Assembly (NCBI GenBank): GCA_963921935.1
Contig: OY998176.1
Coordinates: forward strand, 175,208,445-175,272,444
Length of the DNA: 64,000 nt
DNA from: Galeruca laticollis
Lineage: Eukaryota; Arthropoda; Insecta; Coleoptera; Chrysomelidae
Reading direction: 5' to 3'
Below are positions 1 through 10,649 of this stretch, one piece after another. Each line of letters begins with the position of its first letter. Positions within the stretch are counted from its first letter, which is position 1. The notes under the pieces are model-generated. The model saw only the letters and a list, made by a program, of their open reading frames with translations, had not been told where the DNA came from and ran no database searches. The position numbers were made by a program, and so were the translations under genes.

Positions 1-955
1 TGGAATCAAAAAAACTTTGTGAAATTACTTGTTTTTACACAATCCACTACTTCCAGATACTGATGATAATATGCTTAAAGAGTTTCCGTGACTTTTTTTA
101 GAGAAAACTTCACAAAAAGAAGGAACCGAAAAAATTTTGAGGATACAAAATGAAATGTTCTCTCTACAGAATATCCATTTTCCAGATTTTGCAGAATAAA
201 TTCGTATTTTTTCTTTGAGCATTAAAAGAAAATTGATTACTACTAGTATCTAATTTGTTAGTTTGAATTTGAAAACTCGACTCAAAGGATAAGACGTATA
301 TATTTTATTAGTGTTCTGTTGTCCTATTTGAATTTTCATAAGTAAACAAACTAGACTACAACTGCTCTATATCCACATAACATTTAATACATTAGAACAA
401 CAGTGGATCGATAATTTAAAACCATTCTATGAACTTTTTATATGGCAATAAAATACCTGGAATCTGATATTCATCATCATCAAGAAACGTGGAGAACAAA
501 TTTGAAATTATGAGTTTTATTTGATTACCTTAGAAAATAATTATTAAAAATCACAGAACACACGGAAAAGATCACGTTTTCGTTATCACGAACTTCTCTA
601 CAACAATTATGTCGAGTTACATAAAACACGACGCACTCAGCGTTTGATCCCAGCTTGAGAATTTTTTCCTTTATTTTTCTCATGTTATTCTCTTATCATT
701 TGTTTATTTGTTGTTAAGTGATGGCAAGCAACGTCGTAAGAATTTTTAATACAAATAAGTAGAACAAGCAGATGAGGTGAACAATGTTTATTTTAATGAG
801 TTCAAGACTTTTTACTGTTTAACACATTCACTAACAAACAGTATTAAAAATTGTGAGATTCGTACACAAATTGTAGGGTGACGTGATTGGCAAATAAATA
901 AAAAAGCTGGTAAGTCTAGACATCATAACTGGAAGGTACAAAACAAAAATAGTTA
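1..955. other. AT-rich stretch, no gene recognised
   Basis: I see only short chance ORFs, no domain signature, no splice pattern and no clear repeat. It may contain the distal 3' part of the Penelope-like element to its right, but no boundary is visible. Confidence 0.4.
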
Positions 956-1021
956 GTGTTTCAAATGAAACTCACTGCTTCTAGCTAATTCCACAATACA
1001 ATGAAAATAGTTGAAAATTCT

Positions 1022-1070
1022 AAAAAATTGACAATTGTTTCGATAAATAAATATCATCGTCAGATTGACA
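1022..1070 (-). ncRNA. Hammerhead-ribozyme-like motif beside the Penelope-like element
   Basis: Read on the minus strand, the core order is CTGACGA (1063-1057), a four-pair stem II (GATA...TATC), GAAAC, a four-base loop, then GTC. That gives a very short stem III (AC with GT) and a C at the expected cleavage position. Hammerhead motifs with tiny stem III are known from Penelope-like elements, and this copy lies downstream of, and in the same orientation as, the Penelope-like gene at 1330-2817. Oddities: one extra U between the core A and stem II, and stem I pairs poorly, so this copy is probably inactive. A related copy lies at 63835-63915. Confidence 0.45.
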
Positions 1071-1329
1071 GAAGTTACATTTTATTTGATGCCTATCTGA
1101 TGTTTAGTAGTTATTTTTGGCTAGACCAACAAGTGACCTAGCTTGTGATTGATATAATATATCTTAATAGAAAAAAGAAGATGTGATGTTACAAATATTG
1201 AAGCTTAGATATTATTAGCCCTATGGTGATAGCCTGGATATCATTTTTCCAATTAAGATCAGTATAACTGTGCAATGATATAGAAAACCAGGAAAACTAT
1301 ATCTGCTGATCTTTACAATTATCACTTAA

Positions 1330-2817
1330 GAAGACAGTATATTAGTGGAGAACTCCCTAGATTTATTTGTTCATTGACGACTTCATATTGTGGGTTTCTC
1401 AAATGTCTTCTTATTTCCAATTCTTCAATGAAATCCAGTTTTTGTTTCTTTTCACAAATATGCAGCATTTCTAGTTCTGTGTTAGGTGTCAATCTGGTTG
1501 TTTTATTCTGTATGCTGGTAAGTGTTCACTGTATCGGATTTCAAAATTGCTAAGAGTCTGACCCATTACATTCTGGACATTTGAGTTTATATATACCTGA
1601 TTTCTTTAATTTTGGTATTTTAGTTTTTACATTTAAGAATTTTCTACTTAAGTTACTTTCTGTTTTAAAAGAAATTGTTGTATTCGTTGCTAAAGATATT
1701 ATATTTGAAATATTATTAGAACTATTTCCTGCATGTGATGGATTTATAAGTTTTTATTTCATCAGTTTGTTTAGGAAATATTAGTTGTAATGCCACTTTT
1801 TCCTCTCTTTTATTAATTAGCTTATTTATCATATGTAATGGTTAACACTTGTATGTTGCTATTTGTCTAATTGTAATAATCTCTCTTTCAAAATTACATT
1901 TGTTCATAGAAACTGAAAATGCTCTATTGCTCATTGAATTATATGCTGCTAGTTTATGTGACATGGGGTCATTGGAACTATATGGAATTGTCACATCAGT
2001 GTGTGTTGGTTTTCGCTAAATTGAATTATCAAGTACATTAATAACTCTGTGAATTTTTGAATCAAGAAAATTGATTGAGCTATTTTCTTCAATTTTCAAT
2101 GTAAATTTAACTGTTGGGTGTAAGTTAATAATGTGGTTGAAAAATACATCTAATTGTCGTTCACTACCCTTAAAACAAGCTAATATGTCATCTACATATT
2201 TATACCAAAATAAAACATTTTTCGAAATATTACTTTCAAGGATCCTTCTTTCTAAACTGTCCATAAAAATGTTTGCCAAAATAGGTGATATAGTGCTTCC
2301 CAATTATGAACCTTCATTTTGAATATATATCTGAAATAATTCTGATTAATACATACATCAAATAAATTAAGTATATCTGATATTATTCCTGGATTGATAT
2401 TTTCATCTTCTTGTAATTTTCTTACAAATATTAGGAGGAATTTTAGTGAATATATTAGTAACATCAAAGAAATAAGTTTAGAATTATCTTGCAAGTTGAT
2501 TGCTTTTAATTTTTTGATTAGTTCTATTGAATTTCTAATTGAATATTTAGATGCATTTCCGTAACTATTAAGTATATTGGTAAGCCTCTATGCCAATATA
2601 TTATTAGGAGTATTAACATAAGAAACTACAAGTCTAATTGGTTTCCTTCTTTTATGTAATTTAACGGTTCCATATAGTTGTGGACAATGAAGATTCTTAT
2701 GTATGACAGACCTCTTTTCGTAATCACTTGAAAGATAATTTGAATTATTAACAATAACCTTTACATCGCTAGATTCTATAAAGTTATATATCTTTGAATT
2801 ATAATTTTCAGTTGTAA
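1330..2817 (-). pseudogene. Penelope-like element: reverse transcriptase plus GIY-YIG-like end, decayed
   Basis: Frames on the minus strand give, in order: a fingers motif (PQLYGTVKLHKRRKPIRLVV, near 2690-2620), a palm segment (NPGIISDILNLFDVCINQNY, near 2390-2330), the family-typical MGSTISPILANIFMD (2303-2259), and the catalytic YVDD (near 2200) inside an open stretch 2016-2303. Downstream, 1340-1470 reads like the tail of the GIY-YIG endonuclease region (LDFIEELEIRRHLRNPQYE). The RT and endonuclease order is that of Penelope-like elements. Stops and frameshifts break it, for example a stop after NTPNNILA and a shift between the two RT stretches. The element is dead; the family assignment is firm from the RT motifs, while the endonuclease call is weaker. 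Confidence 0.85.
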
Positions 2818-3062
2818 CTATGCATCTAAATACTCAATTAGAAATTCAATAGAACAAATCAAAAAATTAAAAGCAATCAACTTGCAAGATAACTAGAAAC
2901 TTATTTCATTTGATATTCCTAATATGTTCACTAAAATTCCTCCTAAAGAAAGTCTAATACTTGTAAGAAAATTACTAGAATATAAAAATATTAATCAAGG
3001 CATAATATCAGATATACCTAATTTATTTGATGTATGTATTAATCAGAATTATTTCACGTTTG
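2338..3062. repeat. Inverted partial duplication of the Penelope-like RT
   Basis: The segment about 2822-3052 on the plus strand is the reverse complement of about 2338-2560, with scattered differences; the spacer is about 260 bp. The plus copy encodes the same palm segment (ISDIPNLFDVCINQNYF) and is in places better kept than the minus copy, continuing into FDNKIYR before mariner sequence cuts it at about 3072. Head-to-head and tandem partial copies are common for Penelope-like elements. Confidence 0.8.
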
Positions 3063-3071
3063 ACAATAAGA

Positions 3072-4135
3072 TATACAGGGTGTCTCGGGACTAATGGGAA
3101 AAAAGTCAGGAGCGTATAATCTGAGCCAAAATAATATTAGTACTTCATATAAACTTTTTCTATGTAGGCCCTCGTTTTCGAGTTATAGGCCTCCAAAGTT
3201 TTAATTTTGAATTTGGTTTTTATTTTTATTTTTTTTACTAGTTATTTGATCTTTATAAAATTTACGGTAAAGCTATAATGTACGTGTATGTTTATTTTGG
3301 AAAGGTAAACAGATTTACCAGGGACGGACTACTCGCAATGGTTAGTGATCCATAAATTTGCAGGGATGGCACACCCTGTATGAAGTTATCGAAATTGACT
3401 TCCCCACACATTGAGCTAACGAAAAGTTACTCTTGCTGGAATTCGATAAAATGAGCCGTTTGGCTAATATTTACAGTTTTACTAATGCACTACGTACAAA
3501 TTTACCTAACTAACTTATTAATACGATGTACTACAAAAAAATAATTTGAAGATAGCAGATGATAAAAACATTAAGAACTTATTTAATGGGAATTAAAAAG
3601 GTACGCAGACAAAGTAATTAGTTGCTTTTAATCAAAATTACGAACACAACATTATTAAACCATTAAGAAAACCTCATAAAACACAAGTTATAAAACAATC
3701 GACTGAAACTAATTCCTAAACAACAAAAACTAACGTTTTTCCAATAAATGTTCAATATGAGCTCCTCCCACTTCCACGCACATTCTAAGTCTACGACGGT
3801 TGTTTCTTTGCACTTCTAATAACATTGCAGTGTAACACATTTCTGTCTATTAAATCTTGCCTTGTTTGCACAGGTGTTGCGTATACCTTACTTTTGAGAT
3901 AACCCTAGAGGAAGAAATCCATAGGATTGACATCTCCTGATCGCGGTGGTCATTGAAAAGGGCCTCCACGACCAATCCATCTATTAGGAAACCTTGTGTG
4001 TAAATGCTATCGTACATCTAAACTGAAATGAGGAGGGGCCCCATCATGCATGAACCATAAATTCCTACGAGTTTGTAGTAGCACATCATCAAACAGGTTC
4101 CATAACTCATTTTGCAAAAACTCCAAATATCTCTG
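3072..4135 (-). pseudogene. mariner/Tc1-like transposase, 3' half, with one terminal repeat
   Basis: The left edge (ATACAGGGTGTCTCGGGAC, from 3073) looks like the terminal repeat common in insect mariner-type elements. Minus-strand frames from 4130 to 3740 read YLEFLQNELWNLFDDVLLQT, then WFMHDGAPPHFSLDV (second catalytic Asp), WIGRGGPFQ, SGDVNPMDFFL (third catalytic Asp region, in the NP[LM]DF context), YLKSKVY and the C-terminal RRRLRMCVEVGGAHIEHLL. Stops and frameshifts interrupt it. The N-terminal half with the first catalytic residue is missing: at about 4130 the sequence passes directly into a LINE. Confidence 0.85.
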
Positions 4136-6944
4136 AAGTTAGCACCTCTACAGAAGATTCAGATTTAATTTGTTGGGGTATAGCATCATATAGCTTAGGT
4201 CCTAGAAACATAAAGCTTCTTTGTCCAGCTGTTTTTTCCATTGTTGTATTCAGGTAAGTATGTTTATTTCTTGTCATATAATTGTGAGTTTGAATTTGTA
4301 GATTAGATTCAATTTTATGTTGTCTTAATACCGCTTTTTTCAAGTATAATTGTCTAACGTCTAATATTTTCGTTTCAGTATATAGAAGTTCACTGCTATA
4401 TCTTCTTGTTTTTCCAAAAAGGATTTTGAGGAATCTTTTTTGCGAAACCTCGAGAATATTATAGTAAGTCTTCGCCACTCCACCCCAGCTGACCAGACCG
4501 TAAATTAGGTGAGATTCAATCAAACTTTTATAAACTATTAGTTTTTGTTTATATTGTAGGTGATATGAGATATGTTTGAATTTATATAATACACACCTCA
4601 ATTTTTGAACTAGATAATTAATATGATTATCCCATCTAAGATGTGGGTCTATCATAATTCCTAAATATTTTATTTGTTTTGCAGGTTGAATATTGATATT
4701 TTTTTGTACATTGATGGCGTAGTTCGGAAGATCCGGTTCTAAGGATGCAAAAGGCAGGTAAACAGTTTTTTTATAATTGATTGAAAGAAGCCTATAGTCA
4801 AACCACTGTTTTATACAATATAGATCATTTTCAATTTTCAACTTTAAATCGTACCAATTTTGATCACTGTATACCAGAACTGTATCGTCTGCAAAACTTA
4901 TAATTTTACTGTTGCTTTCAATCATAAATAGGTTATTCAAATAGATATTAAACAAAACTGGGCCTAGAACCGTACCTTGTGGAACACCACACTCAACTGT
5001 CTGTTCTTTACTGCATTTATTGCCCACTCTTACTTTCTGAGATCGGTTTGTCAGATAACTTTTGGAAAAAGCATGTGCTGTACCTCTAACTCCAATGTCC
5101 TCTAGTGTTTCCAAAAGAAGGCAGTGGTTCACGGTGTCGAAGGCCTTTGCTAAGTCCAGGAAGACCGCAATTGTAGGTGAACCCTCATCAATATTTTCAT
5201 ATAAAATATTTATTACTTCCAAAAGAGCATCGTTAGTGGACTTGTGCTTTTGGAAACCATATTGAGACCCTGACATTAGCTGATATTTATCTAGAAATGT
5301 ATTAAGCCGTGCATTAACTACTTTTTCTAGTATTTTTGAAAAACAAGTTAATCATGATATTGGTCTGTAGTTTGTCATTTCATCCTTTTCCCCACTTTTA
5401 TAAATAGGTTTGACAATCGATGTCTTAAAAGCTGAAGGAAATTGTCCCATTTCTAATGACTTATTTATTATAATTATTAGCGGATATGCAATAAAATCTG
5501 AAATATGTCTGAGAGTTTCACCCCTGATTTCATCCCAACCCGGTGCTTTTTTATTCTTTAGTTCACTAATTATATTTTTTATTTCTGTAATACTGGTGGG
5601 TGCCAAAAACATGAAATGACAATTTATAATTTTCTTTTCTTTATAATTTATTGGTTTTTGTATAGTTTTTGCTAGGTTTCGTCCTATATTTACAAAGAAA
5701 GTATTAAACATTTCAGAAATTATCTCAGCTTTATTTACTGTTTTTCCATTGTTGTCCTTAATATTTGTAATTTCCGTGTTTTCTGTTATTTTAGATATTG
5801 AGTTTACTACATTCCATATCTTTTTTGACGAATTTTGTTCGTCTTCTATAAGTTTATTATAATAATTATTTTTAGCAGTGACAATTAATTTATTTAGTAG
5901 CTTTTTGTAATCTGTATATTCTTTTTTAAGTATATTATTTAGAGGATTTATTTTTGATTTTTTATACATTTCATTTTTTTTGTTAACGGATTTTATGAGA
6001 GATGGTGTGATCCAATTTTTTCTTTTTCTTACATTATTCTTAATCTTTGTATACATTGTTGACTGCCTAATATTATCTTGGATAGTGCTGACCAGTTTAT
6101 CAGTTGCGGAGTCCAAATTTGGATTGAAAATAATATCATTTCAGTCAGTATGTTGAAATCTATGTATCAGTTTATGCTCGTCTATCTGGGCAAAATATTC
6201 AGATTTAGAGTTTACAACTAGATCTCCCCCAGAAAGAATCAGTTGTAGCATTACTGTATAGTGATCAGTTACTGATGTGTTGATTACTAGAGGAATCAAA
6301 TTATCATAAAAATTAACACTTTTAGAATATACAAAAATATGATCTATACATGTCTTTGAATTTCTTTGAACTCTTGTTGGAACATTAATGGCCGATTGAT
6401 AACCGCATTCGTTTAAGACGTCTAATAGTTTAAAATCACTGTTTTCAGTTTGTATATCTAAAATATCATTTAACTCCTCAACAAACGAGTCGATTTTGTT
6501 TTCAGAAGCTGGTGATCTGTAGAAAGCATCTATAATAAACGTTTTATTTTCAAAATGGGCTTTTATTTTAATTAGTGAACTACCACTTAAATCAAATAAG
6601 TTATGCGACTTATACAGCTCAGATTTTATAAATACAATGACTCCATCACTCTGGTTGAATTTTCCGTAGTTATATACAGTTCGATAACCATCAATATTAT
6701 ACAGTGATAAGTCTGGAATAAAATGTGTTTCTGTTAGAACAATACATTCAATTTTTGTTTCTAACCCCTCTATAAAGATTTGAAATTCATCAAAATTACA
6801 AGCGATGCTCCGAATATAACTGTGGATTATTTTAAAGTTAGTATTGTAGTCGTTTATTTTTAGGACCTTCTTGGTTTCCTCTGATGTTTGTAAAGGGAAT
6901 GTTTCTATTTTTTCTACTTCAAAATCACGTATATAATCATCCAT
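4107..6944 (-). pseudogene. LINE ORF2 (APE-type endonuclease + reverse transcriptase), Jockey-superfamily-like
   Basis: One reading frame runs the whole length with two in-frame stops: TGA at 6141-6143, probably once Trp (TDWNDII), and TGA at 5352-5354 just after TNYRPIS. Residues from 6944: endonuclease with VLTETH, DGVIVFIKS, IDAFYRSP and TDHYTV; then RT with APGWDEI, NYRPIS, SQYGFQKHKSTNDA, VFLDLAKAFDTV, GVPQGTVLGPVLFNIYLN and the catalytic FADDTVLVY; then a thumb and C-terminal region. The endonuclease is missing the block holding the GDxN catalytic motif: QTENSDF joins straight to KLLDVLNECGYQ. The frame ends by running into mariner sequence, with no 3' UTR or poly(A). Dead element; exact clade (Jockey, CR1 or relative) unsure. 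Confidence 0.9.
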
Positions 6945-7002
6945 TCACATAAATATTTACAGTTTTAAAAGTTAAAATTGGGTTATTTGGTGTGTTAGTG
7001 GT

Positions 7003-7720
7003 TTATTTAATACAGTTTACTAAGAATACAATATAAAACCAGACATTCATTAACAAATCCTCGAATTCTTTATCTGAGATGGCGGTGTCTACATTTCTGC
7101 AGACCAGTGAAAAAATAGGTTTGCGGGACATAGAGCGATGGCGGTTTTGGCGGGTGGGGCTGAGGCGGATGATGGTGACTTGGTTGTTGCGAAGTTTCCT
7201 TGCGAAAGCTTCGTGAGGGATGTCGGACCTGATTTTCAGAAGCGCGGTCCTATTAGAGTTGGCTTTGAGGTAGTAAATTTCTCCCCTCAACAGCTCATTG
7301 GTGTTGAGGAGGTTATAGAATTCTAGCTGGGAGACGTATTTGGCTGGGAGGTTTCGTAAGTTTAATGTCTGTAAAGTTGGGTCTGTTTGCGGTTGTCGGG
7401 GTTGTCTAGCTTGTTGGGGTTGTCGTGGTGGTTGCTGTTGTCGGGGCGGTTGCTGTTGTTGAGTGGTTGAGGGTGGTGGCGTGGGGATTCTTCGATCTCT
7501 CTGGGGTTTGGCTCCCAAGAGGGTGTAGTCCCCTCTTTGTTCTCGGCGGTTGGTTCATTGTTGGTTTGTGCATGGAGAAGATTGGACGGAGATGTGAGAT
7601 TGTGCGGTGGGTCGGTGGGTAGGGGGGGGGGGGTGCTATCGGTGGAAACTCTTCGTGAGAAGAGATCGATGGCACCGTTTGGCTCCGGGTTTTGATCGGA
7701 GAGCGCGTTGATAATGGCAT
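7003..7720 (-). pseudogene. LINE ORF1 (gag-like), frameshifted
   Basis: It lies 58 bp upstream of the ORF2 start, same strand, as expected for a two-ORF LINE. The 5' part (7720 to about 7520) is in one frame and is Pro/Ser/Thr-rich. The 3' part (7518-7003) is in another frame, with a Pro/Gln/Arg-rich linker followed by a folded-looking region (LNLRNLPAKYVSQLEF, LKIRSDIPHEAFARKL, KPIFSLVCRNVDTAISDKEF) that resembles the RRM-like repeats of insect LINE ORF1 proteins. The likely frameshift site is the run of nine or more G (7621-7631). I do not see a CCHC knuckle before the ORF ends. Confidence 0.65.
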
Positions 7721-7865
7721 GTTGACTCTGACTCTTTTGTCCGCAGGTTAGTGTTTATATTCACCTGAATTGTTTCCGTCCTTCGTTGGCTGGATGGTAA
7801 TTGGCACTCCTCGTTGGTCTTCGTTCACTATTTTGTTGGTTCAAGCAACTTTCATAAATAAAATC

Positions 7866-7968
7866 GCTCTATGAAGAGCGGAATTTCAAAAGAAAATTGC
7901 TCTAGTGAGAGCAGATTTTCACAAATAATATTTGTCCTATGAAGGACAGGTTGAGATTAGAATCTCAA
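7866..7968. repeat. Array of four small perfect hairpins upstream of the LINE
   Basis: Four separate perfect inverted repeats occur in about 100 bp: 7866-7879 (arms GCTCT, loop ATGA), 7899-7912 (same arms, loop AGTG), 7933-7948 (arms TGTCCT, loop ATGA) and 7951-7968 (arms TTGAGATT, loop AG). Arm sequences differ while size and loop stay similar. They sit about 150-250 bp upstream of the LINE ORF1 start, so they would lie in its 5' leader. Confidence 0.75.
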
Positions 7969-8100
7969 TTGGATGACGATGTCGGCGGCAAGGGCTTCTG
8001 GAAATACCTGGTTTGGATCAGTGACCAAGTTTTCCGGTTGAGCTTCTTCTTGCTGGTTGCCTTCTTCGGAATAAAAAATTACGCGCACATACTACCTACT

Positions 8101-8216
8101 TATACTAGAAAACAGTACTCTCATAGGCTCCGCCCAATTGCATCTTGCGCCTTGATTGGACGACAACTTACTTTATTTAATGGGTGGAGTCTACGAGAAT
8201 AGTACTTTCTAGTATA
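8101..8216. promoter_or_regulatory. 35-bp inverted repeat ending in a TATA-like box
   Basis: 8101-8135 and 8182-8216 are imperfect inverted copies (ACTAGAAA...ACT.TC.TAG.CTCC.CCC) separated by 46 bp. The right arm runs into TATAAATA (8213-8220), and downstream DNA has an initiator-like TCACT context. Probably the promoter region of a retroelement whose 5' part is split by the Harbinger insertion at 8374. Function is inferred; only the repeat and TATA box are seen. Confidence 0.4.
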
Positions 8217-8373
8217 AATATGAGTCGTTTTCATTTAATGGTTCACTTGCAGAGTTGGTCACTAATACAAATTATCTCATAGACGACTTCACCGGCAACT
8301 TGGACGCCTCCAACAACAAACCCTAAAAACCCACGTGTTCTGTCGAACTCTTCAATTCGACAGTTCATTCTAA

Positions 8374-8431
8374 AGGCGGGTCCAGATCAAGCGCGCCGAT
8401 CCGCGCCGCGCCGCGCCAAACGTTTGCGAAC
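8374..8431 (+). repeat. Harbinger left terminal inverted repeat
   Basis: 58 bp starting AGGCGGGTCCAGATC, very GC-rich (CGCGCC repeats), unlike the AT-rich surroundings. It matches the complement of 11266-11323 except at two adjacent positions. The GC-rich block extends a little inward (GCGCG-containing words to about 8560). Confidence 0.95.
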
Positions 8432-8671
8432 GTTGCAGGCGCGTTCAATTTGGACGGGTTACCGCGCACAAACGCGCAATAACGTGCACGAACAAGCGTT
8501 CGCAAATATTATCCACTTGTTGTCGGTACATCAAAGAAATTTGCTTGTTCGCGCGCGTTTGATTTGGACGAATTTCTAGTTTACTTGGTGTGTTTGTCAA
8601 GAGCGAATGCAGTTGTAATAAAGTCCATTGCCTTATTTAAACAACTGTCTACCTGTAAAAACTTATTTAAA

Positions 8672-10649
8672 ATGGAAGACGTTAATAATACAGAATGGGA
8701 CCATGAAAGAATTTTATACTTTATTGATTTATATCACGAGTGTCCAGAGTTGTGGGATGCCCGTGATAAAAATTATCATATGCGCAATAAAAAACAAGAT
8801 GCTTGGGAAAAAATAGCCGCCAAATTAAAGTGCAATGTGGATGCAGCAAAAGCAAAAATGAATTCCCTGCTATCGTCATTTCGCCGCGAAAGGGGAAAAA
8901 TAAAAAAAACAACAGGCACGGGCAAAGGTATGTATTGACTAAATTTTATTATTAATATGTATTATAATATTCACTTTATTGTTACATGTAGTACATTATT
9001 GTACATATGAAGTAATAATGGTGCCATTTTCAGGTCGAAGGGAGATTTATGTGAGCAGCTGGTTTGCATATGAAAGGTTCTTTTTTTTATTGGACAAGAA
9101 TAAACCTATGGGACATATCAACACTGAAAATGTGAGTATAATCATAATAGTTATAAAATAGTGTGTTACGCAGCTTTCGCTCAAATGCATCAATAAGTAA
9201 TAATGCCCTTACGCATAATCATTTTGCCATGGTACGCGACCATTGTTCATGAAATAGTCTGCTATTTCTTTGCGTATGGCTTGGGCATCTGTTGAACATT
9301 TCCTTGGGACTTTCTTTAAAGACATAAAGGAAGGTCCATCGTCTATTTCGTGTCTCCAACTTCCTGGTATTAATTTACCATCTTCTTCATGATCAAATGT
9401 TCCCGGGGGTGTGTATGTTTGGCGAGAGGCTTTACTTTTCCGTAGATAATTATGTAAGTAGATGGTTGACAGTGTAATAAGAGTTGTGTTGGGAGGTTCT
9501 AACAACATTGGCTTCAGCAATACTCGAAAGACAACAGAAAGAATCCCAAATGCATTTTCTACAACCCTACGAGCTCTTGAAAGTCGGTAATTAAAAATCC
9601 GTTCCATTGAACCCTTTGGGTGCACCCCTGCGTAGGGTTTCATGATATTTTGGTGTAAGGCAAATGCCTCGTCGCCCAGAATTACGTAAGGACAAAGTTT
9701 TTGGCGACCAGGAAGAGCTTCCGGTTCAGGAAAATGTAGTTCGTTCTTAGTAATTTTCTGCCACAATACACTGTTTTTAAATACCCCTCCGTCCGATATC
9801 CGTCCCTGACACCCTACATCAGCAAACATAAAATTGTACTCTGCATCCACCAGTGCAAATAATACAATACTAAAGAAGGATTTGTAATTGAAATATTCGC
9901 TTCCTGTATTAATAGGAGCTTGAATCATTACATGTTTTCCGTCTATGGCTTCTACACAGTGCGGAAAATTCCAGACGTCTTCAAACATTTTCGCGTGCTT
10001 CGCCCAATCTTCTGAACTACTTGGCATCTGTAATTAAAGAAATTATAAAATTAATTTATTTTTATAGACCTCTGTAGAAGAAGAGGACGACAACAGTGAT
10101 GGGGAAGAAGGGAACGAAGTTAATTCAGAATTAACCACATATGAAGCGACAGAAGAGCTGAACCCTACACAAAAACAAGAACCTGCAGATTCCCAACTAC
10201 AATCCCAAAATGAAACAAGAGAGAAACGCAAACTGTTTGCTTCACCAAAGAAGGCACCGGCTAAAAAAAAGAAGCCTGCAGAGGATCCGCGAATTGCCTA
10301 CGCCTTTGATGTCCTTCAAAAGGCCTCAACCGCCGAAAAAGATGAATGTTCAACTTTCGGTGAACATATTGCAAGCAGACTCCGAAAATTTGATGACATG
10401 ACGCGAGCTACAGCTATGCATCACATAAATAATGTACTGTTCCAAATCGAATTTTATTATTATAGAAATACTGCTGCACGCACACCACAACAACAGCAAC
10501 AACAAATTGTTATTGATCCTCCACGTCCTTCGCCGTCAACTTCACTTGGTAATCCATCGTCGTCTTCAGCAACTTTTGAAAATAGCTCCCCATATTCACA
10601 GTCAATAAGTCCATTGCAACAGTATGTTCATACCTTTGCTGATTTGTAA
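8672..10649 (+). CDS. Harbinger-encoded MADF-BESS DNA-binding protein (three exons, 311 aa)
   Basis: Exons 8672-8927, 9034-9131 and 10068-10649 join in frame; splice sites are GTATGT/TTTCAG and GTGAGT/TTATAG. Residues 1 to about 110 form a MADF domain: LYFIDLYHECPELWD, AWEKIAAKL, LLSSFRRERGKI, then YVSSWFAYERFFFLLD from exon 2. The middle (about 119-190) is acidic then Lys-rich (KKAPAKKKKP), a likely nuclear signal. Around residues 225-255 a BESS-like helix appears (FGEHIASRLRKFDDM, INNVLFQIEFYYY), followed by a Gln/Ser/Pro-rich tail. In Harbinger elements this second protein binds DNA and brings the transposase to the nucleus and the ends. The in-frame ATG at 8564 is an alternative; 8672 begins the conserved part. 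Intron 2 holds transposase exon 2 on the other strand. Confidence 0.85.

Noticed and set aside
7425..7622. Plus-strand Val/Gly-rich frame
   Set aside because: Antisense to the Pro/Gln/Arg-rich LINE ORF1 on the minus strand.
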